Source of the DNA: an uncultured Alphaproteobacteria bacterium
GTDB lineage: Bacteria; Pseudomonadota; Alphaproteobacteria; Micropepsales; Micropepsaceae
Length of the DNA: 64,000 nucleotides
NCBI GenBank assembly: GCA_903862715.1
Contig: CAIOYY010000087.1
Location: 110,377 to 174,376, forward strand
Reading direction: 5' to 3'
Shown here piece after piece: positions 8,577-17,274 of this stretch. The notes beneath the pieces are model-generated. The model was not told the DNA's origin. It saw only the letters and a program-made list of their open reading frames with translations, and did no database searches. How positions within the stretch are numbered: the stretch's first letter is position 1; the number at the start of each line of letters is the position of its first letter. Both the position numbers and the translations under genes were made by a program.

Positions 8577-9485
8577 TTAGCGCTTGGACGACAGCAGGAA
8601 GGTCTGAAGGTCGGAGGCAAACGAGCGATATTTCTCGTTGATGACCTTATTACGACGAACAAGCAGGTTGTAGGTGATAACCGCAGGCACCGCCACGGCG
8701 AGACCGATGGCCGTCATGATAAGCGCTTCACCGACAGGACCGGCAACGCGGTCGATTGATGCCTGACCGGCAATACCGATGGCGGTAAGAGCGTTCAAGA
8801 TACCCCACACCGTACCGAAGAGACCGACGAACGGCGCCGTCGAGGCCACGGAAGCGATGAAGGAAATGCCGCCCTGGAGACGCGCGCTTTCTTCTTCAAC
8901 CGCACGGCCGAGCGACATCGACACCCAGTCGGCCTGCGTGAGCATGCCGCCTTCGCGCGCCATCGCCTGCTGACCGCGCTCCGCGACGTTGCGGAACACA
9001 TTGTTCTTACCGAGCTTCTCGATCCCTTCTTCGAGCGAGTTCGCCGTCCAGAATTTCTTTTCAGCGACTTTGGACTGGCTGAGCACGCGATGCTGTTCCC
9101 AGTACTTCACGAAGAAGATGTACCAAGAGCCGGCCGACATGATCACGAGAATGAAGAGAACGGTTCTGGCCACCATGTCGCCTTCTTCCCACATATGGAC
9201 GATACCATAGGGGTTTTCGACAACTTCGGTGGTGGGCTCTTCAATGCCGGCCGGGCCAGCTGCCGGAGCAGCGGCGGGGGCATCCGCGGTCGGAGCCGCG
9301 AACGGGTCGGCGGCGGGAGCCGCAAACGGGTCAGCCGCAGGAGCGGCAAACGGATCGGCTGCCGGCGCGGCAGCGGCTGGTGCCGCTGCATCCGCGGCAG
9401 GAGCCGCATCCATGGCATTGGCAGGGCCAAAGCCCATCATAAGGGCAACGATTGCTGAGGCGATCGTCAAGGTCTTCGCGTTCAT
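8577..9485 (-). CDS. exbB: ExbB/TolQ/MotA family proton channel protein with N-terminal repeat extension
   Basis: A 302-residue ExbB-like inner-membrane protein, the proton channel of the TonB motor. After a signal peptide (MNAKTLTIASAIVALMMGFG) there is a periplasmic alanine/proline-rich extension with three copies of AAPAADPF. The ExbB core follows, with three membrane segments: MVARTVLFILVIMSAGSWY, then FIASVASTAPFVGLFGTVWG and AIGLAVAVPAVITYNLL. I chose ATG 9485 because GGAG lies nine bases upstream. The longer frame from 9500 adds only MEQSR and lacks a properly spaced site. The gene is between tonB and two exbD genes. Confidence 0.92.
   Translation of the reverse strand: MNAKTLTIASAIVALMMGFGPANAMDAAPAADAAAPAAAAPAADPFAAPAADPFAAPAADPFAAPTADAPAAAPAAGPAGIEEPTTEVVENPYGIVHMWEEGDMVARTVLFILVIMSAGSWYIFFVKYWEQHRVLSQSKVAEKKFWTANSLEEGIEKLGKNNVFRNVAERGQQAMAREGGMLTQADWVSMSLGRAVEEESARLQGGISFIASVASTAPFVGLFGTVWGILNALTAIGIAGQASIDRVAGPVGEALIMTAIGLAVAVPAVITYNLLVRRNKVINEKYRSFASDLQTFLLSSKR
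9294..9365 (-). repeat. Three tandem 24-bp repeats within exbB
   Basis: Three imperfect 24-base units (9294-9317, 9318-9341, 9342-9365) encode the eight-residue unit AAPAADPF in the periplasmic extension of ExbB. Most differences between units are synonymous, so the peptide unit has been kept. Such repeats can change copy number by slippage. Confidence 0.85.
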
Positions 9486-9592
9486 TCTACTCTGCTCCAT
9501 CCTTACGGACGCCTCGCGTCCCTAGTGCAAAAGAAACGGTATCCAAATTTCATGAAACTCAAATCTTTAGATTGTCCCGACGAGGGGCTCCG

Positions 9593-10249
9593 CTATTGGA
9601 GTGCCCAACGCACCGCCTGGTTTTGGCAAAAGCGAACCGCCTGATCACCCTGCATGGCAGGGTTATAGTCGAACCTGCCGCGCACCATGCGAATGGTTGC
9701 CTCATCCAGACGTTCAAAGCCGCTCGATTCGACCATCGTCACATCGCTGACGTCGCCATTGGCTTCGACGCACACATTCACGACGACTCGGCCCTGCTCC
9801 TTCAAGCGAATAGAGATCTGCGGATAGTCACGCGCGGTCACGCGGTTTCCATTACCCGAGTCCGTAAACGGACGAATGGGCGGCGGCGGCGGCGGCGCAG
9901 CGGCCGGCGGCGGCGCCGCGCGATCGGTGACCTGCTGGATGGCCGTCGTATTCTGCGCAGGCGCAGGCGCAAGATTGATCACGACGGACGGCGGCGGCAC
10001 AACCGGCGGCGGCGGCTCGAAATCGGGCGGCGGCGGCGGCGGCGCGAGCTCTTCGACCATCTCTTCGGCGACAACAACCGTTTCGAGGTTACCGCGCACA
10101 AGATCCATCGTCGCGCTGGCCAAACCGTTAATCAGGGCCCACACCAACAACAGATGCAGAGCCACAACGAAGAGGATACCCGGCAAGCGGTTCTTCTTCA
10201 TTTTCTTCAGCGGCGGTGGCCGCAAATTTTGCATTCCTGCGTCTGACAT
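9593..10249 (-). CDS. tonB: Energy transducer TonB
   Basis: A 218-residue TonB-type protein. A short basic N-terminus (LKKMKKNRLPG) leads into one membrane anchor (ILFVVALHLLLVWALING), then a long proline-rich periplasmic linker (PPPPPPDFEPPPPVVPPP). The C-terminal TonB domain contains VVVNVCVEANGDVSDVTMVE and ATIRMVRGRFDYNPA. It couples the ExbB-ExbD motor to outer-membrane TonB-dependent receptors. It is the first gene of the minus-strand tonB-exbB-exbD-exbD-TPR-TPR run, so the operon promoter should lie in the AT-richer region after 10250. No TonB-dependent receptor gene is in this window. Confidence 0.93.
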   Translation of the reverse strand: MSDAGMQNLRPPPLKKMKKNRLPGILFVVALHLLLVWALINGLASATMDLVRGNLETVVVAEEMVEELAPPPPPPDFEPPPPVVPPPSVVINLAPAPAQNTTAIQQVTDRAAPPPAAAPPPPPPIRPFTDSGNGNRVTARDYPQISIRLKEQGRVVVNVCVEANGDVSDVTMVESSGFERLDEATIRMVRGRFDYNPAMQGDQAVRFCQNQAVRWALQ

Positions 10250-10906
10250 TTTCGATCTACCCGAAGAGCCATTCCTGGCAAGATTTGCTGAGCGCGATGC
10301 TCATGCGTGTTGGCTTCCCCCGCCTATTGGGTCGTTGCCCAGAGGCGCATCCTATTACCCCATTAGGAATAATTTTAACACCCCCTTCATAATGGTCCAG
10401 TCCCGAGATCGATTATTTTAAAACCCGCCATAACAGGCGATCACGCCCATTGCGAGGCAAGTCCCCGGATCAACACCACTCCCCCAATACGCGAGATATT
10501 TATGTGTTCGCGTAACCTTCATAACGGGATCAATGTGCAATCTAACACTTCGATTGCAAGCAATTTTTTTGCGTCACTACCTTCCTTGCAGTGCAGCAAA
10601 AAGCTCTCGCGTTGATCACATTCCCAAAAGACGCGAATCCTCTGGAAAATCCTAGAATGTTTGGACCCGCATACCCCAAAACTGTGACAGTTCGCGCAAG
10701 GCTGAAACGTTTTGGACGCGCCCCAGGGTGCAGAAAAATTTGCGGTAGGACGCGTGCAGGACGAGGATGTATAGGGGCACAGCACCCATCTACCAGCGTC
10801 CCTCGCCGCTCCAACACCGGCAAAATACGCGCTAATCCTTCGCGGTTTAAGCTCTTCTAAGTTCTGTCAACCGCGAGACGCCGTTGCCGTCCCGCTTCCC
10901 ATCGCA
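10250..10906. other. Long gene-free stretch upstream of tonB
   Basis: About 650 bases, visibly richer in A and T than the neighbours, with no credible coding frame on either strand. Short frames here have poor codon use and no ribosome-binding site. It must hold the tonB operon promoter and possibly the end of the autotransporter transcript. I see no clear terminator hairpin, tRNA or known RNA motif. Confidence 0.5.
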
Positions 10907-13900
10907 TCAGAATCGGCTGGTCATGGTTACGGTCGCGGACTGGGCAAAGGCACCGGAGGTTTGCGCCGCGTCATAGTTGAAACCGGCCGACCAATTGTCG
11001 AACAAATACTGGAAACTCGCGCCGCCGATAAGCCGGGAGTCGCTGGATTTGGGCCCCACGACGGAGAAATCAGATCCCGCCACTGCCTCAAATGAGGCAT
11101 CGATAACCGGACGGTCACTGATAAGCTCCTGGCTCCAGCCCGCGAGAATTTGCGGCTTCAGAATACCGTCATCGAGCATGAATTCGGTCTGGGCGATCAC
11201 GCCAGCAAACAAACGCACGGAACTGGTCGTGCGTGAATCGAGATTGAGGTTCACGCCATTGCCGCCAAAACGTTCCGTATAGGCGGTTTCATACATATAG
11301 AGACCATCGACGCTGATATGCGGGATGATATCGAAGCCTCCAACATTGAACAGGAAGCCCGACGAAACGCCGCCCGAAGTGAGGTAGGTGCTCCAGTCGG
11401 AGATCGGGGTGCGGGTAATCGCACCCGCTACGACACGGCGGCGATTGTCATAGGAGGCATAGCCGACATTGACCTGCGGTGTGATGAAGAAATTGTTCCA
11501 GCGCCAGTTCGCATAAGCCGAAACAAGATTCAACGCGATGTTCTCCTTGGTCGCGCGCGGATTGCTCTCGGTCACCTGTCCAGCGAAATAGCTATAGCTG
11601 ATGCCGTACCGTGCGTTGGGAGAATCACCCCACTCGACGCCGCCGGAGACGCCCAGACCACTGCCGAAATAGCTGGTGGATGAGGATGTCGTGGCGCCGT
11701 TCATGTCTTCGTAAAATTGCTGGCCCCAAAAGCGCAGCCCCTCTTCCGGATTGGTAACGAGATTACGTTGCCGTCTGCCGATCGGCCCATTCACGCTGTC
11801 GGTAACCGCGACGGTGAGCGCGCGCGCGCCCGCGCCAATATTTGGAACGAGTGAATCCAGCGCTTCTTCCACACCGGCCTGGTTGGTGATCGAAATCAGT
11901 CCCCGCCCGAAAAGATCGTCCTCGCGCGCGGCCAGCGCTGCGGCCTCATAAATCGCCGCGCGATTTCCGGTCAGTCCCAAATCGGCAGCGGTTTTGCGTT
12001 GAAGCGAGAGGCTGAGCACATCTTCGCCAACCAGCGCATCGTCGAAAATGAAGGAGGTCGTATAAAGATAAGGCGCAGCGAATGCTGTTGCCTCTTCGTA
12101 GTTCTGGAACGTGATGCCGCCTTGCGCCGAGACAAGGTCGAAAATCCCGCCATCGGGCAGAAAGGAAAGCGAGGAGAAGCCGACGCGCGAGCCCTCCTGA
12201 AAGGCGACCGAACCGCTGGCGACGACAATCGGTTCGTCACCCGGTTCGAGCGCGAGTACGAATTCCAGCGTACCCTGACTGTCACTATCGGTGCCCGGAC
12301 CGGTGCCCGGACCTATCGTTATATCGCGCGCCTGCGCTTCCGCAGTGCGTAATGTACCGTCGGTGATCTTGATATCTACGCCGCCGCCATTCGGCGTTAG
12401 AATGCGGCCCTCGACGAGCGCTCGCGAAACACCATCATCATTGCTGATCCGTCCGTTGATATTCAGAACGTTGTCGACGGCGGTGCCAAAGAGGATGTCG
12501 CCACGAATGGCGGCAGCGCTGAGGCCATTTTCCTTCTCGGTGTTGTTAATCGTGACCTTCGTCGTAGCCGCGGAAACATCGATGGCAATCGCTCTCGAGC
12601 CCGGATCGGTAGTCGTGACCGTGGTTTCAATAAAGCCCGTATTGTTGATTGTCGTCAGTGTTCCCGACAGATCTCGAATGCCGTAGGCGACAATGTTGTC
12701 ATTCTCGACGTCCGTGGTCACGGAAGAAGCATTGATGGCCGAATTATTATTGATCAGCGGAAGATTACCGCCGTCCTCGATCAGGATGGCCGTCGCTGTA
12801 CCGCCCTCGGGCCCACTGGTCGATGCGCTGACATTGCCATTATTATAAAGCTGCGGAACGGATGCGCCCTCGCCGATGATCAACCCTGTGGCATTAGAGG
12901 GAAGGGGGTTTTGCAGTTCGGCCGCGGTCAGCAACGTGCTGCTCGACGCGGTCGCTCCGATACCCCCATTGTTGTAGATGCCGCCAGCGAACGTAACGGT
13001 GTGGACGCCATCGCCCTCTATCCGGAAGCCTTCCGAATTCACGCCGGGTTCAAGGCCATCGGTTTGAACGGTGCCTCGGTTCACGAAGGAGAAATTGCCG
13101 ACATTGTCCACGACGATCGGATCGTCGTCGTCATAACCTTCGAACAGACCGATGGCGACGTTTCCGGTGGCACCACCGACGGTCGGCGAAATATAGACGG
13201 CGGGCGCACTGCCGACCGAACGGATCTGCGCCGGAGCGTTGCCGTCGAGGTCGGTGATGGGGCCTTGAACATAAAAGCCGCCGGTGACATTGGCTCCGAT
13301 GGCCACGGTTGCGCCAGACAGAGGATCAAGATCGGTCGCGGAAGGAAGCGCCGTTCCGCGCGTAACCACATTGGCATTGAATACGATCTGGCCATCTATT
13401 TCGGCTGCCGTGACGATGCCCCGGGAATTTAAACCGTTTACGGCGATGGAGCCGTCAAAGGTTAGATCTCCGACAATCCTTCGATTGATCGCAACCCCTG
13501 TGGACTCGTCGCCGTAAAGAACAAAAGTAGCCGCGTTTCCAAAAGAAATATTGCCGGTAAAGGGGTCAAGCGTGTCCCCGTCGCGACCGACCATAATACC
13601 GGTAAGATTGGTGCCGACCTCGATGTCGGGGTTGGTTTCACCCATCAAGAGACTGCCCGAAAAACTCAGATTCCCGGTATTTCCCGATTCAATATAGATG
13701 CCGATTCCATCGTCGCCCGCCGAATGGGTCAGCTGGGCGCCGCTTTCCACCGTGATGTCGTTGTTGGAATCGAGATTGAGAATGGCAACGCCTTCATCGT
13801 CGATGGTCACACGGCCGGTGTCTTCAACCGTGATATCGCCGGAAGTCGATGTCGAAGCGGGTGTCGTCCGTGTGCCGTCGATAACCAGTTCCGGATCGGC

Positions 13901-13996
13901 CGCCCATGCAGCGCCCGTCAGCGCCGAAGCGAAAAACGCAGTTCCAATTATTCCGGCGCCGAAGGCGCCCGACATCAATACAGTGCGTTTAGCCAC
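10907..13996 (-). CDS. Autotransporter outer-membrane beta-barrel protein
   Basis: A 1029-residue type V secretion protein. It has an N-terminal signal peptide (ending near GAAWA), then a long glycine/asparagine/threonine-rich passenger with beta-helix-like repetition (INNNSAINAS, INNTGFIETT, NNTEKENG). The C-terminal barrel of about 280 residues starts near GLRFWGQQFYEDMNG, includes GVSGGVEWGDSPNARYGISY, and ends with a terminal phenylalanine (VTMTSRF), as barrel proteins require. It should be exported across both membranes and displayed at the surface. No protease motif was recognised, so its function (adhesion or other) is open. It stands alone on the minus strand. Confidence 0.9.
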   Translation of the reverse strand: MAKRTVLMSGAFGAGIIGTAFFASALTGAAWAADPELVIDGTRTTPASTSTSGDITVEDTGRVTIDDEGVAILNLDSNNDITVESGAQLTHSAGDDGIGIYIESGNTGNLSFSGSLLMGETNPDIEVGTNLTGIMVGRDGDTLDPFTGNISFGNAATFVLYGDESTGVAINRRIVGDLTFDGSIAVNGLNSRGIVTAAEIDGQIVFNANVVTRGTALPSATDLDPLSGATVAIGANVTGGFYVQGPITDLDGNAPAQIRSVGSAPAVYISPTVGGATGNVAIGLFEGYDDDDPIVVDNVGNFSFVNRGTVQTDGLEPGVNSEGFRIEGDGVHTVTFAGGIYNNGGIGATASSSTLLTAAELQNPLPSNATGLIIGEGASVPQLYNNGNVSASTSGPEGGTATAILIEDGGNLPLINNNSAINASSVTTDVENDNIVAYGIRDLSGTLTTINNTGFIETTVTTTDPGSRAIAIDVSAATTKVTINNTEKENGLSAAAIRGDILFGTAVDNVLNINGRISNDDGVSRALVEGRILTPNGGGVDIKITDGTLRTAEAQARDITIGPGTGPGTDSDSQGTLEFVLALEPGDEPIVVASGSVAFQEGSRVGFSSLSFLPDGGIFDLVSAQGGITFQNYEEATAFAAPYLYTTSFIFDDALVGEDVLSLSLQRKTAADLGLTGNRAAIYEAAALAAREDDLFGRGLISITNQAGVEEALDSLVPNIGAGARALTVAVTDSVNGPIGRRQRNLVTNPEEGLRFWGQQFYEDMNGATTSSSTSYFGSGLGVSGGVEWGDSPNARYGISYSYFAGQVTESNPRATKENIALNLVSAYANWRWNNFFITPQVNVGYASYDNRRRVVAGAITRTPISDWSTYLTSGGVSSGFLFNVGGFDIIPHISVDGLYMYETAYTERFGGNGVNLNLDSRTTSSVRLFAGVIAQTEFMLDDGILKPQILAGWSQELISDRPVIDASFEAVAGSDFSVVGPKSSDSRLIGGASFQYLFDNWSAGFNYDAAQTSGAFAQSATVTMTSRF

Positions 13997-14209
13997 GCTA
14001 ACCTCGCGATAGACCCGAATTTTAAGACTTTTCCCGCCAGTGGGGGCGCGAACCGCCGCACCCTATCCAAGCTGGGATATAAGCGAAAGGCTAAATTTTC
14101 TTTCCGGGACGAGGCCTTATCTCGCTTTATGGCCCGTCCATTAAGCCGCTGTTAGCGAGCCCTGAGACACACTCACGCTACTCCGAACCCCTTTTAGGCC
14201 CGAGATGAA

Positions 14210-14920
14210 ATGACCATCGGAAAAATCAGGGACAAACCGCGGCGCGCCGGCTGTACGAAGCTCACGGAGAAGCAGGCGTCTTCCGCCGCCTCCCGTCATG
14301 AATTGCTCTACTCGGGCCGGGTTGGGGGTGCGCGGGCTGTATTTGCCCATTGCGATCTTTCCGGCATGGACCTGTCTGGACGCAACTTGTCGGATGCCGA
14401 TTTCACCGGCGCCTACCTAGAGGAAACAAACCTTTCTGGAGCGCGGCTCGATTCGACCTGTTTCGGCGGCGCGTCGCTGATTCGGGCGAATTTGACGGGG
14501 GCGTCCATGCGCCGGGCAGATCTGCGCGGGGCTCAGATTCAGGGCGCCAATTTGATCGGCGCAGACCTTTATGAGGCGGATATGCGCCGCGAGATCGGGA
14601 CAGAGGCCCTCTCTCTGCTGGCGGGCGGCCATTCCAGCGGCGAAATCGGCCAAACGGATCTTTCCGATGCCCTGCTGGCCTCGGCCAATCTGGAGCGCGC
14701 GAAAATGCCGGGCGTGCTGGCCTGCCGTGCCGATTTCAGCGATTCCACCATGCGCCATTGCGATCTGAGCGACGGCAATCTCAGCTATGCCAAACTGACC
14801 GGCGCCAATCTGGAGCGAGCGAATCTTCGTAACTGTGATCTTACCGGAGCAGATCTCGCCCATACGGTTCTGGCAGGCATCCTTTTTTCGACGACGCACG
14901 GACCGAAGGCGCCAATATGA
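14210..14920 (+). CDS. Pentapeptide-repeat protein, N-terminal part of an apparently split gene
   Basis: A 236-residue protein made largely of pentapeptide repeats of the A(D/N)LxX type (CDLSGMDLSGRNLSDADFTG; ANLTGASMRRADLRGAQIQG), which fold into a right-handed quadrilateral beta-helix. Near its end the frame leaves the repeat pattern and reads STTHGPKAPI before stopping. In the frame of the next gene the same bases give DDARTEGANMTGALTDE, which continues the repeats. The two frames therefore look like one ancestral gene broken at the T run at 14883-14888. The start ATG has only a weak upstream site. Function unknown. Confidence 0.8.
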   Translation: MTIGKIRDKPRRAGCTKLTEKQASSAASRHELLYSGRVGGARAVFAHCDLSGMDLSGRNLSDADFTGAYLEETNLSGARLDSTCFGGASLIRANLTGASMRRADLRGAQIQGANLIGADLYEADMRREIGTEALSLLAGGHSSGEIGQTDLSDALLASANLERAKMPGVLACRADFSDSTMRHCDLSDGNLSYAKLTGANLERANLRNCDLTGADLAHTVLAGILFSTTHGPKAPI

Positions 14921-15540
14921 CGGGTGCTCTTACGGACGAGATCGTAGGCCGCTCTGTAGCGGAATTGCCGGGCGGGCTTCAGGCTGTCCTTGAAGCACAT
15001 ACGCGTTGGGTCGACAGCAACGGTCGGGAAGGCTTGCCAGGCGATCTTTCGGGCGTGGATTTGCGGGGAACGCGTCTTTTTGCACATGCGAATCTCGCGG
15101 CCATTATTTGTCCGGGCGCCATCTTCTATGGGCTTGATCTGAGGGGCGCGCGCCTGCAGGGTGCCCAGCTGGAAGGCGCCGATTTGCGCTATGCGCGTCT
15201 TGCCGGCGCCGATTTACGCGGGGCAAATTTAAAGAATGCCAAACTTGCCAATGCTGATCTGCGCGATGCGAACCTCGGCCCCCTGTTGATCTCGAACGAA
15301 CGCCTTCTTCCGGCAAGGCTGGAACGCGCGGACGCACGCCACGCCGATTTTCGCGGAGCGGAACTGCGGCAGGCGATTTTCGCCGAGGCGGACCTCGCTT
15401 ATGCCGATTTAACCGGCGCCAATATGCGGGCGGCGGATTTCCGGGGCGCCATGCTGCAGGCGATGAAGATGTCGCTCAGTGCGGCCGTAGATGCGATTTT
15501 TGACGAAACGCGCTGCGACCAGACCGCGATTGCGGTTTAG
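14917..15540 (+). CDS. Pentapeptide-repeat protein, C-terminal part of an apparently split gene
   Basis: A 207-residue pentapeptide-repeat protein. A non-repeat helical segment (VLEAHTRWVDSNGREGLPGD) is followed by repeats such as DLRGARLQGAQLEGADLRYA and ADLRGANLKNAKLANADLRD. The start ATG overlaps the previous stop by four bases (ATGA) and falls inside a repeat that begins upstream in the same frame (EGANMTGA). An AAGG lies seven bases before the ATG, so reinitiation after the first frame could still make this half. It ends with TAG. Confidence 0.8.
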   Translation: MTGALTDEIVGRSVAELPGGLQAVLEAHTRWVDSNGREGLPGDLSGVDLRGTRLFAHANLAAIICPGAIFYGLDLRGARLQGAQLEGADLRYARLAGADLRGANLKNAKLANADLRDANLGPLLISNERLLPARLERADARHADFRGAELRQAIFAEADLAYADLTGANMRAADFRGAMLQAMKMSLSAAVDAIFDETRCDQTAIAV

Positions 15541-15552
15541 CTTACCGACCGT

Positions 15553-16497
15553 TCAACTACCGATCGCTGCATGGGGAGCCATTTGGTCTGGAGCGCCATC
15601 AGCGGTTCGTGCCCGCAAAAACTGACCCATCCGGGCAAGCGAGACCTTGGCTTCCGGCGCCGACGACTGCGCCTGAAAGACATGATGCATGCCATCATAG
15701 ATTTCCACCGAAACCGGCACGTTGGCCGCCGCCGCGAGTTCTCCAATACGGCTGGCGTCATCGCGCAATATTTCCTGCGAACCGGCATGCACCATGATGG
15801 GGGGAAAGTCGCGGAAAGAGCCAAAAACCGGCGAGGCGTAAGGGTCGGACGGGTTGTTGCCGTTCAAATAGTGCCGCGCACTGACGAACAGCAATTCCCA
15901 ATTCAGCACCGGATCCTTGCGCGCATTTTCAAGCATCGACCAGCCGGACAGCGAAAGATACGCCCAGGGCGAAAGTGCAAGACATGCGGCCGGCATAGGC
16001 AGCCCTGCATTACGAATGGCAAGGAGACTCGCGAAAGCCAAACCTCCGCCCGAACCGTCGCCCGCAAAAGCGATTGAGTTCGCCGGAACCCCTTTCGCGA
16101 TCAGGAACCGGTAGGCATCGATGACGTCGCGCAAGGCTGCGGGGAAAGGGAATTCCGGACCGAGGCGGTAATTCAGCGCTAGTGCGGAAGCACCTCCCGC
16201 CTTGCAAAGCCGGGCGATCAACGGGCGATGGGTTTGCGGGGATCCCGCGATATAGCCGCCCCCATGGAGATAGACGATAAGGCGCCTCGACTGGGTTCCC
16301 TCGACGCGCAACCACTCGCCCTTCACCTGCCCGAGTTGCGCGGGCTCGATCAGAATGTCGCGCGGAACGGTGCCATAGCGCTCGCTCATATAGTCGTATT
16401 GACGCCGAAGATCGGCGAGCGACATCCGCGCCTCAACCTCCCGAGGCTTCAATAGACGCGACAGGCGCGCGGAAAGAGCAATCTGCCAACTGGGCAT
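15553..16497 (-). CDS. Alpha/beta hydrolase, hormone-sensitive-lipase (bHSL) type esterase
   Basis: A 314-residue alpha/beta-fold hydrolase of the hormone-sensitive lipase group. It shows the oxyanion-hole motif HGGGYIAGSP near residue 77, the nucleophile elbow GDGSGGGLA near residue 147, and the C-terminal acid/base pair (the aspartate around HAGSQEILRDDASRI and the histidine in YDGMHHVFQ). The expected activity is a carboxylesterase on short or medium acyl esters; the substrate is unknown. It is monocistronic, convergent with the pentapeptide gene. Confidence 0.88.
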   Translation of the reverse strand: MPSWQIALSARLSRLLKPREVEARMSLADLRRQYDYMSERYGTVPRDILIEPAQLGQVKGEWLRVEGTQSRRLIVYLHGGGYIAGSPQTHRPLIARLCKAGGASALALNYRLGPEFPFPAALRDVIDAYRFLIAKGVPANSIAFAGDGSGGGLAFASLLAIRNAGLPMPAACLALSPWAYLSLSGWSMLENARKDPVLNWELLFVSARHYLNGNNPSDPYASPVFGSFRDFPPIMVHAGSQEILRDDASRIGELAAAANVPVSVEIYDGMHHVFQAQSSAPEAKVSLARMGQFLRARTADGAPDQMAPHAAIGS

Positions 16498-16561
16498 AGC
16501 GACTCAAAAAAATGGGACGCGCGCAGTGTCGCGTCAAAGCCGTCCCTGCTCAAGAACAAAG

Positions 16562-16595
16562 AAAAGCGTGCGCTCCCTAAGGTGCGCACGCTTTT
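16562..16595 (-). terminator. Terminator downstream of hsp20
   Basis: A perfect 12-base-pair inverted repeat (16562-16573 with 16584-16595) surrounds a ten-base loop, with A tracts on one side and T tracts on the other. It lies 28 bases after the minus-strand hsp20 stop and could act in both directions. Confidence 0.8.
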
Positions 16596-16623
16596 CCGAT
16601 GTAGCGAAGCCAGCCCTTATAAG

Positions 16624-17115
16624 TCAGGCCGCGTTTGCTTTGGTATCGATAACCCTGCCGTCGCGACGTTCGCCCGCTGAAAGAGCACCGGTCGAAATGC
16701 TGATCTGTCGGGGCTTTTTCTCTTCGGGGACAATTCGTTCGAGATCGACGTGCAAGAGGCCATTTACCAGCCGCGCGCCTCGTACCTCGACATTCTCCGC
16801 CAGCTGAAAGCGACGGTCGAAGCTGCGCCCCGCGATACCCTGATAAAGGTATTGCTGCGGGTTCTCCGAGTTCGTCTTGTCCTCACGGCGGCCCTGGACC
16901 GACAACACGCCTTCGCGGACTTCGACGCTCAGATCCTTTTCTCCGAACCCGGCGACGGCCAGCGAAATCCGGTAATGGTTCTCGTCGGTGCGTTCGATAT
17001 TGTAAGGCGGGTAACTTGCGCCCGGATCAAACTGGGCAACGGAATCAAGCATGTCGGCAAGGCGATCAAAGCCGACGGTGGAACGAAAAAGCGGGGTAAG
17101 ATCGAAACTACGCAT
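16624..17115 (-). CDS. Small heat-shock protein, Hsp20/IbpA family
   Basis: A 163-residue alpha-crystallin-type chaperone that holds unfolding proteins. The start MRSFDLTPLFRSTVGFDRL is the standard alphaproteobacterial Hsp20 N-terminus. The crystallin domain runs roughly from residue 35 to 130, with GVLSVQGRRED and NGLLHVDLERIVPE, and the C-terminal tail has the ISI motif that docks neighbouring subunits. I chose ATG 17115 because AGGAGG (17124-17129) lies eight bases upstream. A GTG at 17121 adds two residues. The leader can fold into a ROSE-like thermometer, so translation is probably heat-controlled. Confidence 0.93.
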   Translation of the reverse strand: MRSFDLTPLFRSTVGFDRLADMLDSVAQFDPGASYPPYNIERTDENHYRISLAVAGFGEKDLSVEVREGVLSVQGRREDKTNSENPQQYLYQGIAGRSFDRRFQLAENVEVRGARLVNGLLHVDLERIVPEEKKPRQISISTGALSAGERRDGRVIDTKANAA

Positions 17116-17216
17116 GTGCACATCCTCCTAAAAGCGAAGTGTTTGCCGCGCGAAACTCGCGCCAGCCAAGTTCCGAAAGCCGAGCGGCCTTCCGGTTCGA
17201 TGGAGGTAGGAAGGCC
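17116..17216 (-). promoter_or_regulatory. Candidate ROSE-type RNA thermometer in the hsp20 leader
   Basis: Three hairpins can form in the transcribed leader. The first is an eight-base-pair stem (17209-17216 with 17186-17193) and the second a six-base-pair stem (17157-17162 with 17148-17153). The third, next to the start, has UCGCU facing AGGAU within the AGGAGGAU Shine-Dalgarno segment, closed by CAC with GUG (17119-17141). UYGCU opposite the Shine-Dalgarno sequence is the defining mark of ROSE elements, which melt on heat shock. Confidence 0.65.
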
Positions 17217-17274
17217 AAATGCCGCCTTCAAGAGCCCTGCGCAGTACGCAGCGCATTTCCGCAAAACCATGGTT

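Noticed and set aside
9452-10246. Plus-strand arginine-rich frame opposite tonB
   Set aside because: Its composition is caused by the proline-rich linker of tonB on the other strand.
10519-10785. 88-codon frame in the gap before tonB
   Set aside because: Unusual cysteine and serine content, no ribosome-binding site, overlapping alternative frames, so likely chance.
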